Below, one piece after another: positions 14,005-23,683 of a DNA stretch of 64,000 nucleotides; the stretch's first letter is position 1; each line of letters opens with the position of its first letter. The translations under genes and the position numbers were made by a program. Source of the stretch: Pseudomonas huaxiensis (GTDB lineage Bacteria; Pseudomonadota; Gammaproteobacteria; Pseudomonadales; Pseudomonadaceae); NCBI RefSeq assembly GCF_003231275.1, contig NZ_QKVL01000019.1, positions 1-64,000 of the forward strand. The letters run 5' to 3'. A model generated the notes under the pieces. That model was given only the letters and a program-made list of their open reading frames with translations. It ran no database searches and was not told where the DNA came from.

Positions 14005-16407
14005 ATGCCCGAGTCAATCACCTTCGACCTGCCGATCTCCGGCATGACCTGCGCCAGTTGCGCAGGTCGGGTGGAACGGGCGCTGCGCAAAGTCGCCGGC
14101 GCCGAGCAGGTCAACGTCAACCTCGCCACCGAGCAGGCCCGCATCCTGGCCCCGGCCGACCGCCTGCCGGCGCTGGTGGAAGCGGTCAGCCAGGCCGGCT
14201 ACAGCGTGCCGGCGCAGAGTCTGGAGTTGCAGATCGGCGGCATGACCTGCGCGTCCTGCGCCGGACGTGTCGAGCGTGCCCTGAACAAGGTGCCCGGGGT
14301 GCAATCGGTCAGCGTCAACCTGGCCAGCGAACGCGCCCATGTCGAAGTCATCGGCCACCCCGACAGCAACCTGCTGATCGCCGCCGTCGAGCGCGCCGGC
14401 TACAGCGCCAGCCTTCCACACACCGGCCAGACCGCCGTCGATGACAGCGAACGGCGCCTGCGCAACGAGCGCTGGGCGGTGGGCCTTGCCTTGCTGCTGG
14501 CCCTGCCGCTGGTGTTGCCGATGCTGCTGCAGCCCTTTGGTATCGAGTGGATGCTCCCGGCCTGGGCGCAGTTCGCCTTGGCCACTCCCGTGCAGTTCGT
14601 GCTCGGTGCGCGCTTCTATGTGGCGGCCTGGAAAGCGGTGCGCGCTGGCGCCGGCAACATGGACCTGCTGGTCGCCCTCGGCACTAGCGCCGGCTACGGC
14701 CTGAGCCTGTACGAATGGAGCCAGGCCCACGCCGGCATGGCGCCGCACCTGTATTTCGAAGCCTCGGCGGTGGTCATCGCACTGGTGCTGCTGGGCAAAT
14801 ACCTGGAAAGCCGCGCCAAGCGTCAGACCGCCAGCGCCATCCGCGCCCTCGAAGCCTTGCGCCCGGAACGCGCGCTGCAAGTAGTGGAAGGCGTGGAGCG
14901 CGACGTACCGATCAGCGCGCTGCGCCTGGACGACCTGGTGCTGGTCAAGCCCGGTGAGCGCTTTCCGGTGGACGGTGAGGTCATCGAAGGCCAGAGCCAC
15001 GCCGATGAAGCGCTGATCAGCGGCGAAAGTCTGCCGGTGCCCAAGCAGCCGGGCGATCGTGTCACCGGCGGCGCCATCAACGGCGAAGGCCGGCTGCTGG
15101 TCCGGACTTTGGCGCTGGGCACGGAAACCGTGCTGGCGCGGATCATTCGACTGGTGGAAGACGCCCAGGCGGCCAAGGCACCAATCCAGAAACTGGTGGA
15201 CCGGGTCAGCCAGGTGTTCGTGCCCACGGTACTGGTGCTGGCGCTGATCACCCTGATCGGCTGGTGGCTGGCCGGCGCATCCATGGAAGTGGCGCTGATC
15301 AATGCCGTCGCGGTGCTGGTGATCGCCTGTCCGTGCGCCCTCGGCCTGGCAACACCCACCGCGATCATGGCCGGCACCGGAGTGGCAGCGCGCCACGGCA
15401 TCCTGATCAAGGACGCCGAAGCCCTGGAACGCGCCCACGCGGTGAATCGTGTGGTCTTCGACAAGACCGGCACCCTCACCTCCGGCAGCCCGCGCATCGT
15501 CCATAGCCGAGCACTTGCGGTGCAACCCGAAGAACTGCTGCAACTGGCCGGCGCCCTGCAGCGCGGCAGCGAGCACCCGCTGGCCAAGGCGGTGCTGGAT
15601 GCCTGTGCCGAGCGGCAACTGAACGTGCCCGAGATCCAGGACAGCCAGTCGCTGACCGGTCGCGGTATCGCTGGCAGCCTCGACGGCCGCTCGCTGGCGC
15701 TGGGCAACCGCCGCCTGCTGGATGAAAGCGGCTTGCAGCCGGGCGATCTGGCAGCGAACGCACAAGCCTGGGAAGCCGAGGGTCGCACCTTGTCCTGGCT
15801 GATCGAACGCGCTCCGCAAGCGCGGGTGCTGGGCCTGTTCGCCTTCGGCGACAGCCTCAAGCCCGGTGCCGAGCAAGCCGTGAAGCAACTGGCCGCACAA
15901 GGCATCAGCAGCCACCTGCTGACCGGCGACAACCGCGGCAGCGCCAGGGTGGTGGCCGAGGCCCTGGGCATCAAGGACGTGCACGCCGAAGTGCTGCCAG
16001 CGGATAAAGCCGCCGAAGTCGGCGCGCTGAAGCAGAGCGGCGTGGTGGCGATGGTCGGCGACGGCATCAACGACGCCCCGGCGCTGGCCGCCGCCGATAT
16101 CGGCATCGCCATGGGCGGCGGCACCGACGTCGCCATGCAGGCTGCCGGCATCACCCTGATGCGCGGTGACCCGCGCCTGGTGCCCGCAGCGCTGGAAATC
16201 AGCCGCAAGACCTACGCGAAGATCCGCCAGAACCTGTTCTGGGCCTTCATCTACAACCTGATCGGAATTCCACTGGCGGCCTTCGGCCTGCTCAACCCGG
16301 TACTGGCCGGCGCGGCGATGGCACTGTCGAGCGTCAGCGTGGTGAGCAACGCCCTGCTGCTCAAGACCTGGAAACCGGACACGCCGACAGAGGAGCAAAA
16401 ACCATGA
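14005..16407 (+). CDS. copA: Copper-exporting P1B-type ATPase
   Basis: 800 residues from the ATG at 14005 with GGAGGAG upstream. Two N-terminal HMA domains each carry GMTCASC (residues 13-19 and about 80-86). Further on are the membrane copper site CPC in IACPCALGLATP, the phosphorylation motif DKTGTLT, the SEHPLAKAV HP motif of P1B ATPases and the hinge GDGINDAPAL. It pumps Cu(I) out of the cytoplasm using ATP. It is induced by copper through the CueR-type promoter just upstream and overlaps cueR by ATGA. Confidence 0.96.
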   Translation: MPESITFDLPISGMTCASCAGRVERALRKVAGAEQVNVNLATEQARILAPADRLPALVEAVSQAGYSVPAQSLELQIGGMTCASCAGRVERALNKVPGVQSVSVNLASERAHVEVIGHPDSNLLIAAVERAGYSASLPHTGQTAVDDSERRLRNERWAVGLALLLALPLVLPMLLQPFGIEWMLPAWAQFALATPVQFVLGARFYVAAWKAVRAGAGNMDLLVALGTSAGYGLSLYEWSQAHAGMAPHLYFEASAVVIALVLLGKYLESRAKRQTASAIRALEALRPERALQVVEGVERDVPISALRLDDLVLVKPGERFPVDGEVIEGQSHADEALISGESLPVPKQPGDRVTGGAINGEGRLLVRTLALGTETVLARIIRLVEDAQAAKAPIQKLVDRVSQVFVPTVLVLALITLIGWWLAGASMEVALINAVAVLVIACPCALGLATPTAIMAGTGVAARHGILIKDAEALERAHAVNRVVFDKTGTLTSGSPRIVHSRALAVQPEELLQLAGALQRGSEHPLAKAVLDACAERQLNVPEIQDSQSLTGRGIAGSLDGRSLALGNRRLLDESGLQPGDLAANAQAWEAEGRTLSWLIERAPQARVLGLFAFGDSLKPGAEQAVKQLAAQGISSHLLTGDNRGSARVVAEALGIKDVHAEVLPADKAAEVGALKQSGVVAMVGDGINDAPALAAADIGIAMGGGTDVAMQAAGITLMRGDPRLVPAALEISRKTYAKIRQNLFWAFIYNLIGIPLAAFGLLNPVLAGAAMALSSVSVVSNALLLKTWKPDTPTEEQKP

Positions 16408-16802
16408 ATATCGGCCAGGCAGCCAAGCGTACGGGCCTGAGCGCAAAGATGATCCGCTATTACGAGTCCATCGGCCTGCTCAAGCCGGCCTCGCGCAGCG
16501 ACAGCGGCTACCGTCTCTACCAGCAGGACGACCTGCACAGCCTGACGTTCATCAAACGCTCGCGGGATCTGGGATTTTCGTTGGAGGAAGTGGCGAAGCT
16601 ACTGACCCTGTGGCAGGACCGCCAGCGCGCCAGCGCCGACGTGAAGGCGCTGGCCAGCGAACATATTGCCGACCTCAACCGGCGTATCGAAGAGTTGGTG
16701 AGCCTGCGCGACACCCTCAGCGAACTGGTCGCCCACTGCCAGGGCGACGATCGCCCCGACTGCCCGATCCTCAAGGACCTGGCAGCCGGTTGCTGTCACT
16801 GA
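16404..16802 (+). CDS. cueR: Copper-responsive MerR regulator
   Basis: 132 residues. The MerR helix-turn-helix starts MNIGQAAKRTGLSAKMIRYYE. The Cu(I)-binding cysteines are at residues 112 and 120 (HCQGDDRPDCPIL), the same numbers as in E. coli CueR, and a CC pair ends the protein as often seen in CueR. It overlaps copA by 4 bp, so copper raises its own sensor. Its two dyads lie upstream of copZ and copA. Confidence 0.95.
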   Translation: MNIGQAAKRTGLSAKMIRYYESIGLLKPASRSDSGYRLYQQDDLHSLTFIKRSRDLGFSLEEVAKLLTLWQDRQRASADVKALASEHIADLNRRIEELVSLRDTLSELVAHCQGDDRPDCPILKDLAAGCCH

Positions 16803-16803
16803 C

Positions 16804-17697
16804 TCACTGCATCCACGGGGGCGGGGGCTCCTCGCCCTTGGTCGGGCCACGCTCGGCATCGACCTTGGCCGCCTTGCGCCGTTCGTCGTCGATCCGCGCG
16901 GCCTCGATTTCCCGCATCACGCCGTTCACGTCGGCGGTGTGTTCATCGTCTTTCCACTGCCCGCTGAGGACGCTGTCCGGTTGCAGCTCGCCCGCCTGGT
17001 ACAGCGACCACATCTCGCGGGCAAAGCGGGTTTCCTTGAGCTCCGGGGCAAAGCGCCCGAAGTAGTGGGCCATGTTCGCCACATCCCGCTCCAGCATGCT
17101 GAAGGCGTGGTTGTTGGCGGCGGCGTCCACGGCCTGCGGCAGGTCGATGATCACCGGGCCTTCCGGGTCGAGTAGCACGTTGAACTCGGAAAGGTCACCG
17201 TGCACCAGGCCCGCGCACAGCATCAGCACAATCTGACGAATGACAAAGGCGTGGTACTCACGGGCCTGTTCCGGCTCCAGGTCGACATCGTTGAGCCGTG
17301 GCGCAGCCTGGCCGTCGTCGCCGGCGACCAGTTCCATCAACAGCACGCCGTCGAGAAAATCGAAGGGCTTGGGCACCCGCACGCCGGCACTGGCCAGGCG
17401 GAACAGCGCCGCCACTTCGGCGTTCTGCCAGGCATCCTCGGCTTCCTTGCGACCGTACTTCGAGCCCTTGGCCATGGCCCGGGCCTGGCGGCTGTTGCGC
17501 ACCTTGCGCCCTTCCTGGTACTCGGCGGCCTGGCGGAAACTGCGTTTGTTCGCTTCCTTGTAGACCTTGGCGCAGCGCAATTGCTGGCCGCAACGCACGA
17601 CATACACCGCTGCTTCCTTTCCGCTCATCAGCGGGCGCAGCACTTCATCGACCAGACCGTCTTCGATCAGCGGTTCTATCCGTTTGGGAGTCTTCAT
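16804..17697 (-). CDS. RIO1-type atypical serine kinase
   Basis: 297 residues from the ATG at 17697; an in-frame ATG at 17817 would add 40 basic residues. Kinase features are seen in order: MSGKEAAVYVV nucleotide-binding loop, the lysine in CAKVYK, catalytic LVHGDLSEFNVLLD and the metal-binding aspartate in VIIDLPQAVD. RIO kinases in eukaryotes and archaea act in ribosome maturation; the bacterial branch has no settled target. It ends one base past cueR, convergently. The C-terminal 40 residues are charged and end in a proline run. Confidence 0.88.
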   Translation of the reverse strand: MKTPKRIEPLIEDGLVDEVLRPLMSGKEAAVYVVRCGQQLRCAKVYKEANKRSFRQAAEYQEGRKVRNSRQARAMAKGSKYGRKEAEDAWQNAEVAALFRLASAGVRVPKPFDFLDGVLLMELVAGDDGQAAPRLNDVDLEPEQAREYHAFVIRQIVLMLCAGLVHGDLSEFNVLLDPEGPVIIDLPQAVDAAANNHAFSMLERDVANMAHYFGRFAPELKETRFAREMWSLYQAGELQPDSVLSGQWKDDEHTADVNGVMREIEAARIDDERRKAAKVDAERGPTKGEEPPPPWMQ

Positions 17698-17828
17698 CGG
17701 CTTTTGTTCTTGCTCCTGTCTCTGCCACTGATGGATGCGCTGCCGTAGCGCCGCGCGCACACGATAGCTCAAGCGCCCTGCCGGAAACGGACCCGGATCA
17801 AGGGCGAGGGGTTTCAATTTACGTCAGC

Positions 17829-18620
17829 TCAATTTCTGAACAGTTCCCCGGGGGTGGCACCAAATAACCCTTTGAAGGCGGCGATGAAGGCCGAGGTCGA
17901 GTCATAACCACAGCCCAGCGCCGCCTGGGTGACACTCTGGCCCTGTTCAAGCGCGTCGAGGGACGATAACAGACGCATGCGCTGACGCCACGCACGAAAA
18001 CTCAAACCGGTCTCGCGCTGGAACAGCCGCATCAGGGTTTTTTCCGATCGCCCCAGGCGCTGAGCCCAGTGTTCAAGGGTGTGCGCCTGCTCAGGATGGG
18101 CCAGCAGTTCGTTGCATAACCTCAACAAACCGGGGTGTTGCGGCGAAGGCAGCGAGAAGCCCACCTCCGGCAAACGCTGCAACTGATCGAGCAAGACCTG
18201 TACCAGATGGGCCTCGTGGCTGTCGCCTTCCGGGTAATCCACCGGGTACACGCAAAACTGCTTGATCAACTCCCGCGCCAGCGGCGTCACCTCCAGCACC
18301 CGGCAGTGCGACGCAGCCCAGGACGAATCTTCGCTGCGCACATACAGGCTGCGCATCTCCGCCCGCGTCGAGGTGATCACCTCATGCTCGACCCCGGCCG
18401 GAATCCACACGCCCCACTGCGGCGGAGCGAAGTAGCTGCCCTCGGCGGTATGGACTCCGAGCACTCCGCTGATGGCGTAGGAAAACTGCACCCAGTCATG
18501 CCGATGACGCGGCGTCCATGAGCCGGCGCCGAGGCTTTCGGCGCGGGCATACAGCGGCCGCGGCAGCGCCGTCAGGTCGGGAATCCGACGAGGGGCGGAA
18601 TTTTGTCCGTTACTCGGCAT
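17829..18620 (-). CDS. AraC-family transcriptional regulator
   Basis: 263 residues: an N-terminal cupin-like sensing part (HRHDWVQFSYAISG) and two helix-turn-helix units at the C-terminus (LEHWAQRLGRSEKTLMRLFQ and VTQAALGCGYDSTSAFIAAFK). It belongs to the compact cupin-AraC group often divergent from an exporter. Here it is divergent from an SBF-like transporter 85 bp away, the likely target. Confidence 0.88.
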   Translation of the reverse strand: MPSNGQNSAPRRIPDLTALPRPLYARAESLGAGSWTPRHRHDWVQFSYAISGVLGVHTAEGSYFAPPQWGVWIPAGVEHEVITSTRAEMRSLYVRSEDSSWAASHCRVLEVTPLARELIKQFCVYPVDYPEGDSHEAHLVQVLLDQLQRLPEVGFSLPSPQHPGLLRLCNELLAHPEQAHTLEHWAQRLGRSEKTLMRLFQRETGLSFRAWRQRMRLLSSLDALEQGQSVTQAALGCGYDSTSAFIAAFKGLFGATPGELFRN

Positions 18621-18705
18621 CGCTTGGCCTTATGTCGCAAGACGGAAACTGACAGGCAGGTTAGCCTCAATCACGATTATTACAAGATGATTCGAAGGTC
18701 CGCCT

Positions 18706-19722
18706 ATGCAAGCACTCAAGCACCTCAAGCGCGTGGTTACCGACTGGTTCCTCTGCGGTATGTTCCTGGCCACCTTTCTCGCCTGGCTGTTCCCGCACTT
18801 CGGTGCAGCGGGCGGGGCGATGCATGCCGAGTACGTGATCAACATCGGCGTGTTCCTGGTGTTCTTCCTCCACGGTATCAATCTGTCCAGCGAGCAGATC
18901 CGCCACGGCCTGAAGAACACCCGCCTGCACCTGATGGTGCAAGTCTTCACCTTCGTGGTCTTCCCGCTGCTGTGGCTGCTGGGCAAGACACTGCTAGGCA
19001 GCCAGATTCCGGCGCTGCTGATGCTCGGCTTCCTTTACCTGTGCGCCCTGCCCTCGACCATTTCGTCCTCGGTGGCGCTGACCGGCAGCGCCGGCGGCAA
19101 CGTGCCGGCAGCGATCCTCAACGCCAGCCTGTCCAGCGTGCTGGGCATCTTCATCACACCATGGCTGGTGAGTCTGGTGGTGGGCAGCGGCAGCGACGGC
19201 ATCGACCTCGGCGCCACCCTGCTCGACCTCTGTGGCCTGCTGCTGGCACCGCTGCTGCTGGGCCAATTGCTGCGGCCCTGGCTGGGACGCTTCTTCGCCC
19301 GGCACAAGCGCTACACCAATGTCATGGACAAGCTGGTGATCCTGCTGCTGGTCTACGCGGCGTTCTGCAATTCGATGATGTCGGGTATGTGGCAGCAACA
19401 AGGGCTGTCGGTGATCGTCACCGCTCTGGTCGGCAGCGCGCTACTGCTGGCGCTGGTCCTGTGGCTGACCACCCGCAGCGCACGGGCGCTGAAGTTCAGC
19501 CGCCCCGACGAGATTGCCGCGGTGTTCTGCGCCAGCAAGAAGTCCCTGGCCGCCGGGGCGCCGATGGCCGCACTGATTTTCGGCGCCCACCCAGGCCTGG
19601 GTCTGATCCTGCTGCCGATCATGATCTATCACCCACTGCAGTTGATCGTCTGCTCGATCATGGCCGAGCACTACGCCAACCAGCCGGCCCGGGAAGCCGC
19701 CGCCCTGGTCAGCGCTCGATAA
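18706..19722 (+). CDS. SBF-like (bile acid:sodium symporter family) transporter
   Basis: 338 residues with about ten membrane segments. Conserved patterns of the SBF-like group (YfeH type) include FFLHGINLS, LCALPSTISSSVALT and the FCASKKSLAAGAPMA segment. Members move organic anions across the inner membrane with a cation. The substrate is unknown. It is divergent from an AraC regulator, and its 3' end overlaps the convergent thiolase gene by 14 bp. Confidence 0.85.
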   Translation: MQALKHLKRVVTDWFLCGMFLATFLAWLFPHFGAAGGAMHAEYVINIGVFLVFFLHGINLSSEQIRHGLKNTRLHLMVQVFTFVVFPLLWLLGKTLLGSQIPALLMLGFLYLCALPSTISSSVALTGSAGGNVPAAILNASLSSVLGIFITPWLVSLVVGSGSDGIDLGATLLDLCGLLLAPLLLGQLLRPWLGRFFARHKRYTNVMDKLVILLLVYAAFCNSMMSGMWQQQGLSVIVTALVGSALLLALVLWLTTRSARALKFSRPDEIAAVFCASKKSLAAGAPMAALIFGAHPGLGLILLPIMIYHPLQLIVCSIMAEHYANQPAREAAALVSAR

Positions 19723-20986
19723 TCGCCGTCACACCCTGACCGCCCGCGGCGCAGATGGAAATCAGCCCGCGGCCCTGACCCGCCTGGTCGAGCAGCTTGG
19801 CCAGGTTGGCGACAATGCGCCCGCCGGTGGCGGCGAACGGATGGCCGGCGGCCAGCGAGCTGCCCTTCACGTTCAGCCGGCTGCGGTCGATGGACCCAAG
19901 CGGCTGGTCGAGGCCCAGCCGCTCGCGGCAGTAGTCCGCGTCTTCCCAGGCTTTCAAGGTGCACAGCACCTGCGCGGCGAAGGCTTCGTGGATTTCGTAG
20001 TAATCGAAGTCCTGCAGGCTCAGGCCGTGGCGCGCAAGCAGTCGCGGTACCGCGTAGACCGGCGCCATCAGCAAGCCTTCGTGGCCTTTGACGAAATCCA
20101 CTGCGGCGTTCTCGCCGTCCAGCAGGTAGGCCAGCACCGGCAAACCGCGCTCTTTCGCCCACTCCTCGCTCGCCAACAGCACCACCGAGGCGCCGTCGGT
20201 GAGCGGCGTCGAGTTGCCAGCGGTGAGCGTGCCCTTCTCGCTGCGCTCGAACACCGGCTTGAGACTGGCGAGCTTTTCCAGGGTCAGGTCCGGGCGCAGG
20301 TTGTGGTCGCGGGACAAGCCCTGGAACGGCGTCAGCAAATCGTTGTGCCAACCTTCGGCGAAGGACGCGGCCATGTTCTGGTGGCTGCGCAGCGCCAGTT
20401 CGTCCTGCTCCTGGCGGCCGATCTGCCAGGTCTGCGCCATCAACTCGCAATGCTCGCCCATGGACAGCCCGGTACGCGGCTCGCCATTGCGCGGCAATTC
20501 GGGTTTCAAAAAGCTCGGCCGCAGCTTGAGCAGGGCCTTGAGTTTGTCTGCGGTGCTCTTGCCGCGATTGGCTTCCAGCAGCACCCGGCGCAGGCCTTCG
20601 TTGACCGCGATAGGTGCATCGGAGGTGGTGTCGACGCCCCCGGCAATGCCGCATTCGATCTGCCCGAGAGCAATCTTGTTGGCGACCATCAACGCCGCTT
20701 CCAGGCCGGTGCCACAGGCCTGCTGGATGTCGTAGGCCGGGGTCTGCGCCGACAGGCGCGAGCCGAGCACGCATTCACGGGTCAGATTGAAATCGCGGGA
20801 ATGCTTGAGCACCGCCCCCGCAGCCACCTCGCCCAGGCGCAGGCCGTGCAGGCTGAAGCGCTCGATCAGCCCTTCCAGGGCGGCGGTCAGCATCATCTGA
20901 TTGCTGGCGCGGGCATAGGGGCCGTTGGAGCGGGCGAAAGGGATTCGATTGCCGCCAATGATCGCGACCCGGCGCAAAACTCGCAT
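19709..20986 (-). CDS. Acetyl-CoA C-acyltransferase (thiolase, FadI-like)
   Basis: 425 residues. The nucleophilic cysteine is residue 91 in IQQACGTGLEAA. The catalytic histidine is in IHEAFAAQV and the C-terminal active-site part reads SLAAGHPFAATGGR and ICAAGGQG. Length and the KGSSLAAGHPF pattern match the FadI branch. It acts in the last step of fatty-acid beta-oxidation or the reverse condensation. It is divergent from the FabG-like and MaoC-like genes, which together form a fatty acyl-CoA set. Confidence 0.88.
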   Translation of the reverse strand: MRVLRRVAIIGGNRIPFARSNGPYARASNQMMLTAALEGLIERFSLHGLRLGEVAAGAVLKHSRDFNLTRECVLGSRLSAQTPAYDIQQACGTGLEAALMVANKIALGQIECGIAGGVDTTSDAPIAVNEGLRRVLLEANRGKSTADKLKALLKLRPSFLKPELPRNGEPRTGLSMGEHCELMAQTWQIGRQEQDELALRSHQNMAASFAEGWHNDLLTPFQGLSRDHNLRPDLTLEKLASLKPVFERSEKGTLTAGNSTPLTDGASVVLLASEEWAKERGLPVLAYLLDGENAAVDFVKGHEGLLMAPVYAVPRLLARHGLSLQDFDYYEIHEAFAAQVLCTLKAWEDADYCRERLGLDQPLGSIDRSRLNVKGSSLAAGHPFAATGGRIVANLAKLLDQAGQGRGLISICAAGGQGVTAIIER

Positions 20987-21105
20987 AGAAAACTTTCCTT
21001 ACTTCGCGAAATAGACGCCTACAGCGTAGGTGTTTTTTCCTGGAGCGAACGACCAATGGCCGATCATGGTCCACACTTTGGGGCTTATTTCAGGGAGACG
21101 TACTC

Positions 21106-22458
21106 ATGAGTGATCGCTATATCAACTTCGCCAACTCCGATTTCGGACGCCGTGTAGTAGGTGCTGTCGGCCTGCCCGCGCCAGCCCGCCTGGAGCGCTG
21201 GGAAGCCGGTCGGCTGCGCCCGGTGGAAGGCGCCCTGCTGCTGGGTGGCGGGCCGCTGGCGGCGAAGGTGGCGGCGTTCGCCAGTCGTCTCACCGATGAG
21301 TCCTACAGTTTCGCCGACGAAGCCCTGGGCTTGCCGGCCTGGGTTGCCGGGCTGGGCAGCAAGCTCAAGGCGGTGGTCTTCGACGCCAGCGCCATCAGCG
21401 ATATCGATCAGCTCAAGCAACTGCGCGAGTTCTTCCAGCCGTTGCTGCGTAGCCTTGCCGGCAGCGCGCATATCGTCATTCTCGGGCGTGCACCGGAGCA
21501 CCTCGACGACGTACTGGCCAGGGTCGCCCAGCGCGCTCTGGAAGGTTTCAGCCGGTCGCTGGCCAAGGAACTGCGCAACGGCGGCACCCTGCAACTGCTC
21601 TATGTGTCCCGCGATGCGGAAGACCAGCTCGAAGGCGCGCTGCGTTTCTTCCTTTCGCCGAAAAGCGCGTTCATCAGCGGCCAGGTGTTGCGCCTGGAAG
21701 CCTGCGCCAGCAAGGTGCAGGACTGGACCCGCCCGCTCGCCGGGCGCAAGGCGCTGATCACCGGTGCGGCGCGGGGCATTGGCGCGTCCATCGCCGAAAC
21801 CCTGGCCCGGGACGGCGCCGACGTCGTGCTGCTGGATGTACCGCAGGCCAGCGATGATCTGCACGCCCTGGCCGAGCGACTCGGCGGTCGTGCGCTGGCG
21901 CTGGATATCTGCGCCAGCGAGGCTGCGGCGCAACTGCTCGAAGGCCTGCCGGAAGGCATCGATATTGTCGTGCACAACGCCGGCATCACCCGCGACAAGA
22001 CCCTGGCCAACATGACCCCGGAATACTGGGACTCGGTGCTGGCGGTCAACCTCAAGGCCCCGGCCGTGCTGACCCAGGCCCTGCTCGACAGCGGCGCCCT
22101 GCGCGACAACGCGCGGATCGTCCTGCTCGCCTCCATCAGCGGTATCGCCGGCAACCGCGGGCAATCCAACTACGCGGCGAGCAAGGCCGGCCTGATCGGC
22201 CTCGCCCAGGGCTGGGCGCCGCTGCTGGCCGAACGCGGTGCCAGCATCAACGCCGTAGCGCCAGGCTTTATCGAAACCCGCATGACTGCGGCAATCCCGT
22301 TCACCTTGCGTGAAGCCGGGCGGCGCATGAGTTCCCTCGGCCAGGGCGGCCTTCCGCAGGACGTTGCCGAAGCGGTCGCCTGGTTGTCGCAGCCAGGCAG
22401 CGGCGCGATCAATGGCCAGGTGCTGCGGGTGTGCGGCCAAGCCGTGATGGGGGCCTGA
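21106..22458 (+). CDS. 3-oxoacyl-(ACP/CoA) reductase, FabG4-type
   Basis: 450 residues, longer than ordinary FabG (about 245). The first about 210 residues form an extra degenerate Rossmann-like domain, and the rest is a complete SDR: ITGAARGIGASIAETL at about residues 218-233, HNAG, LLASISGIAGNRGQSNYAASKAG with the catalytic Ser, Tyr and Lys. This two-domain layout is that of high-molecular-weight FabG4. It probably reduces 3-oxoacyl-CoA. The MaoC-type gene starts 2 bp after its stop. Confidence 0.88.
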   Translation: MSDRYINFANSDFGRRVVGAVGLPAPARLERWEAGRLRPVEGALLLGGGPLAAKVAAFASRLTDESYSFADEALGLPAWVAGLGSKLKAVVFDASAISDIDQLKQLREFFQPLLRSLAGSAHIVILGRAPEHLDDVLARVAQRALEGFSRSLAKELRNGGTLQLLYVSRDAEDQLEGALRFFLSPKSAFISGQVLRLEACASKVQDWTRPLAGRKALITGAARGIGASIAETLARDGADVVLLDVPQASDDLHALAERLGGRALALDICASEAAAQLLEGLPEGIDIVVHNAGITRDKTLANMTPEYWDSVLAVNLKAPAVLTQALLDSGALRDNARIVLLASISGIAGNRGQSNYAASKAGLIGLAQGWAPLLAERGASINAVAPGFIETRMTAAIPFTLREAGRRMSSLGQGGLPQDVAEAVAWLSQPGSGAINGQVLRVCGQAVMGA

Positions 22459-22460
22459 AC

Positions 22461-23315
22461 ATGACCCAGACCTGGCACGACGTTGGTCACACCGCCGGCC
22501 TTTCCGGGCTGTACCTGAAGGCTGCGAGCAAGCGCAAGATCAGCGGCGACACGCTGCCGGCCACAGGCCTGCGCTGCTCGCTCAGCGTCGATGAACGCAA
22601 CCTCGCCGCTTACCGCAAGCTCTGCCTGTTCAGCAACGACGGCCGCCTGCCGCCGACTTATCCACATGTCATGGCATTCGCCCTGCAATTGCAGTTGCTG
22701 ACGGACAAGGCGTTTCCGTTTCCGCTGCTGGGGCTGGTGCACCTGAGCAATCGCATCCGCGTGCTGCGCCCGTTGGGCGGCGTGTCGCGGCTGCGCTTCG
22801 CGGTGTCTGTGGATAACCTTCAGCCCCACGAAAAAGGCGCCACCTTCGACCTGCGCACCGACGCCGAAGACGGCCTCGGCCTGCTCTGGTCGGAGAGCAG
22901 CCGCATGCTCTGCCGCGGCATGAAGCTCGAAGGCGAGCCGCCCGTCGCGCAAGCGCCGGCGGAACTGCAAATGAGCGAGCTGACCCGCTGGTATGCCGAC
23001 AGCGATATTGGCCGGCATTACGCCAGAGTCTGCGGCGACTACAACCCCATCCACCTCAGCGCCGCGACCGCGAAGCTGTTCGGTTTTCCACAGGCCATCG
23101 CCCACGGCATGTGGAGCAAGGCCGTGGCCCTGGCTCACCTGCGCGGGCACTTGCCGCGCAGTGGCTATGAAGTGGCGGTGGATTTCCACAAGCCGGTGCG
23201 GCTGCCGAGCGAGGTCATCCTGGATGGCAGCAAGGAGGCACCGAGCGGGGAGTTCCGCTTGAGCGGGCATGGCGGGCTGGTTCATATGAGCGGTGCATGG
23301 CGGCCGCTCGGTTAG
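22461..23315 (+). CDS. MaoC-like (R)-enoyl-CoA hydratase
   Basis: 284 residues from the ATG at 22461. It is a double-hotdog protein. The hydratase motif is seen as D193-YNPI-H198 followed by AIAHGMW, so the catalytic Asp/His pair is intact. With the FabG4-like reductase 2 bp upstream and a thiolase divergent, the three genes could carry out reversible chain steps on acyl-CoA substrates. Confidence 0.85.
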   Translation: MTQTWHDVGHTAGLSGLYLKAASKRKISGDTLPATGLRCSLSVDERNLAAYRKLCLFSNDGRLPPTYPHVMAFALQLQLLTDKAFPFPLLGLVHLSNRIRVLRPLGGVSRLRFAVSVDNLQPHEKGATFDLRTDAEDGLGLLWSESSRMLCRGMKLEGEPPVAQAPAELQMSELTRWYADSDIGRHYARVCGDYNPIHLSAATAKLFGFPQAIAHGMWSKAVALAHLRGHLPRSGYEVAVDFHKPVRLPSEVILDGSKEAPSGEFRLSGHGGLVHMSGAWRPLG

Positions 23316-23377
23316 ACACGCATCGCTTGCCAGTCACCCGCTTCCCCCTGAAGCTATACCGCCTCAGGAGACCGCAC

Positions 23378-23683
23378 ATGAATCTGCAAGAACTCACTCA
23401 ACGGCTGCACCACATCCGCGACAACAATGACTGGCGTGGTTTTCACAGCCCAAAAAACCTGGCCATGGCCGCCAGCGTTGAAATGGCCGAACTGGTGGAA
23501 ATCTTCCAGTGGCTGAGCGAGGACCAGTCGCGACAGTTGTCCGCCGAACAACTGGAACACGCCGGCCAGGAAGTGGGCGATGTGGTGCTCTACCTGTTGT
23601 TGCTGTGCAGCGAACTGGGCCTGGACATGGAGCAGGTGGTGCGCGCCAAGCTGGCCGACAGCGAGAGGCGCTTCGCCAAATGA
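23378..23683 (+). CDS. MazG-like nucleotide pyrophosphohydrolase
   Basis: 101 residues from the ATG at 23378, with AGGAG seven bases upstream. The helix-rich MazG/RS21-C6 pattern is present: metal-binding EMAELVEIFQW at about residues 35-45 and EVGDVVLYLL at about 65-74, which supply the EExxE...ExxD acidic residues. Such enzymes cleave NTPs or dNTPs to NMP and pyrophosphate in nucleotide-pool cleaning. It overlaps cmoM by ATGA. Confidence 0.85.
   Translation: MNLQELTQRLHHIRDNNDWRGFHSPKNLAMAASVEMAELVEIFQWLSEDQSRQLSAEQLEHAGQEVGDVVLYLLLLCSELGLDMEQVVRAKLADSERRFAK

Noticed and set aside
14014..16446. 810-codon minus-strand open frame
   Set aside because: Shadow of copA; no protein features, and copA has all P-type ATPase motifs and a proper promoter.
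22807..22818. Another DnaA-box match (TGTGGATAA)
   Set aside because: It lies inside the MaoC-like coding sequence and is isolated; it shows how common the nonamer is.
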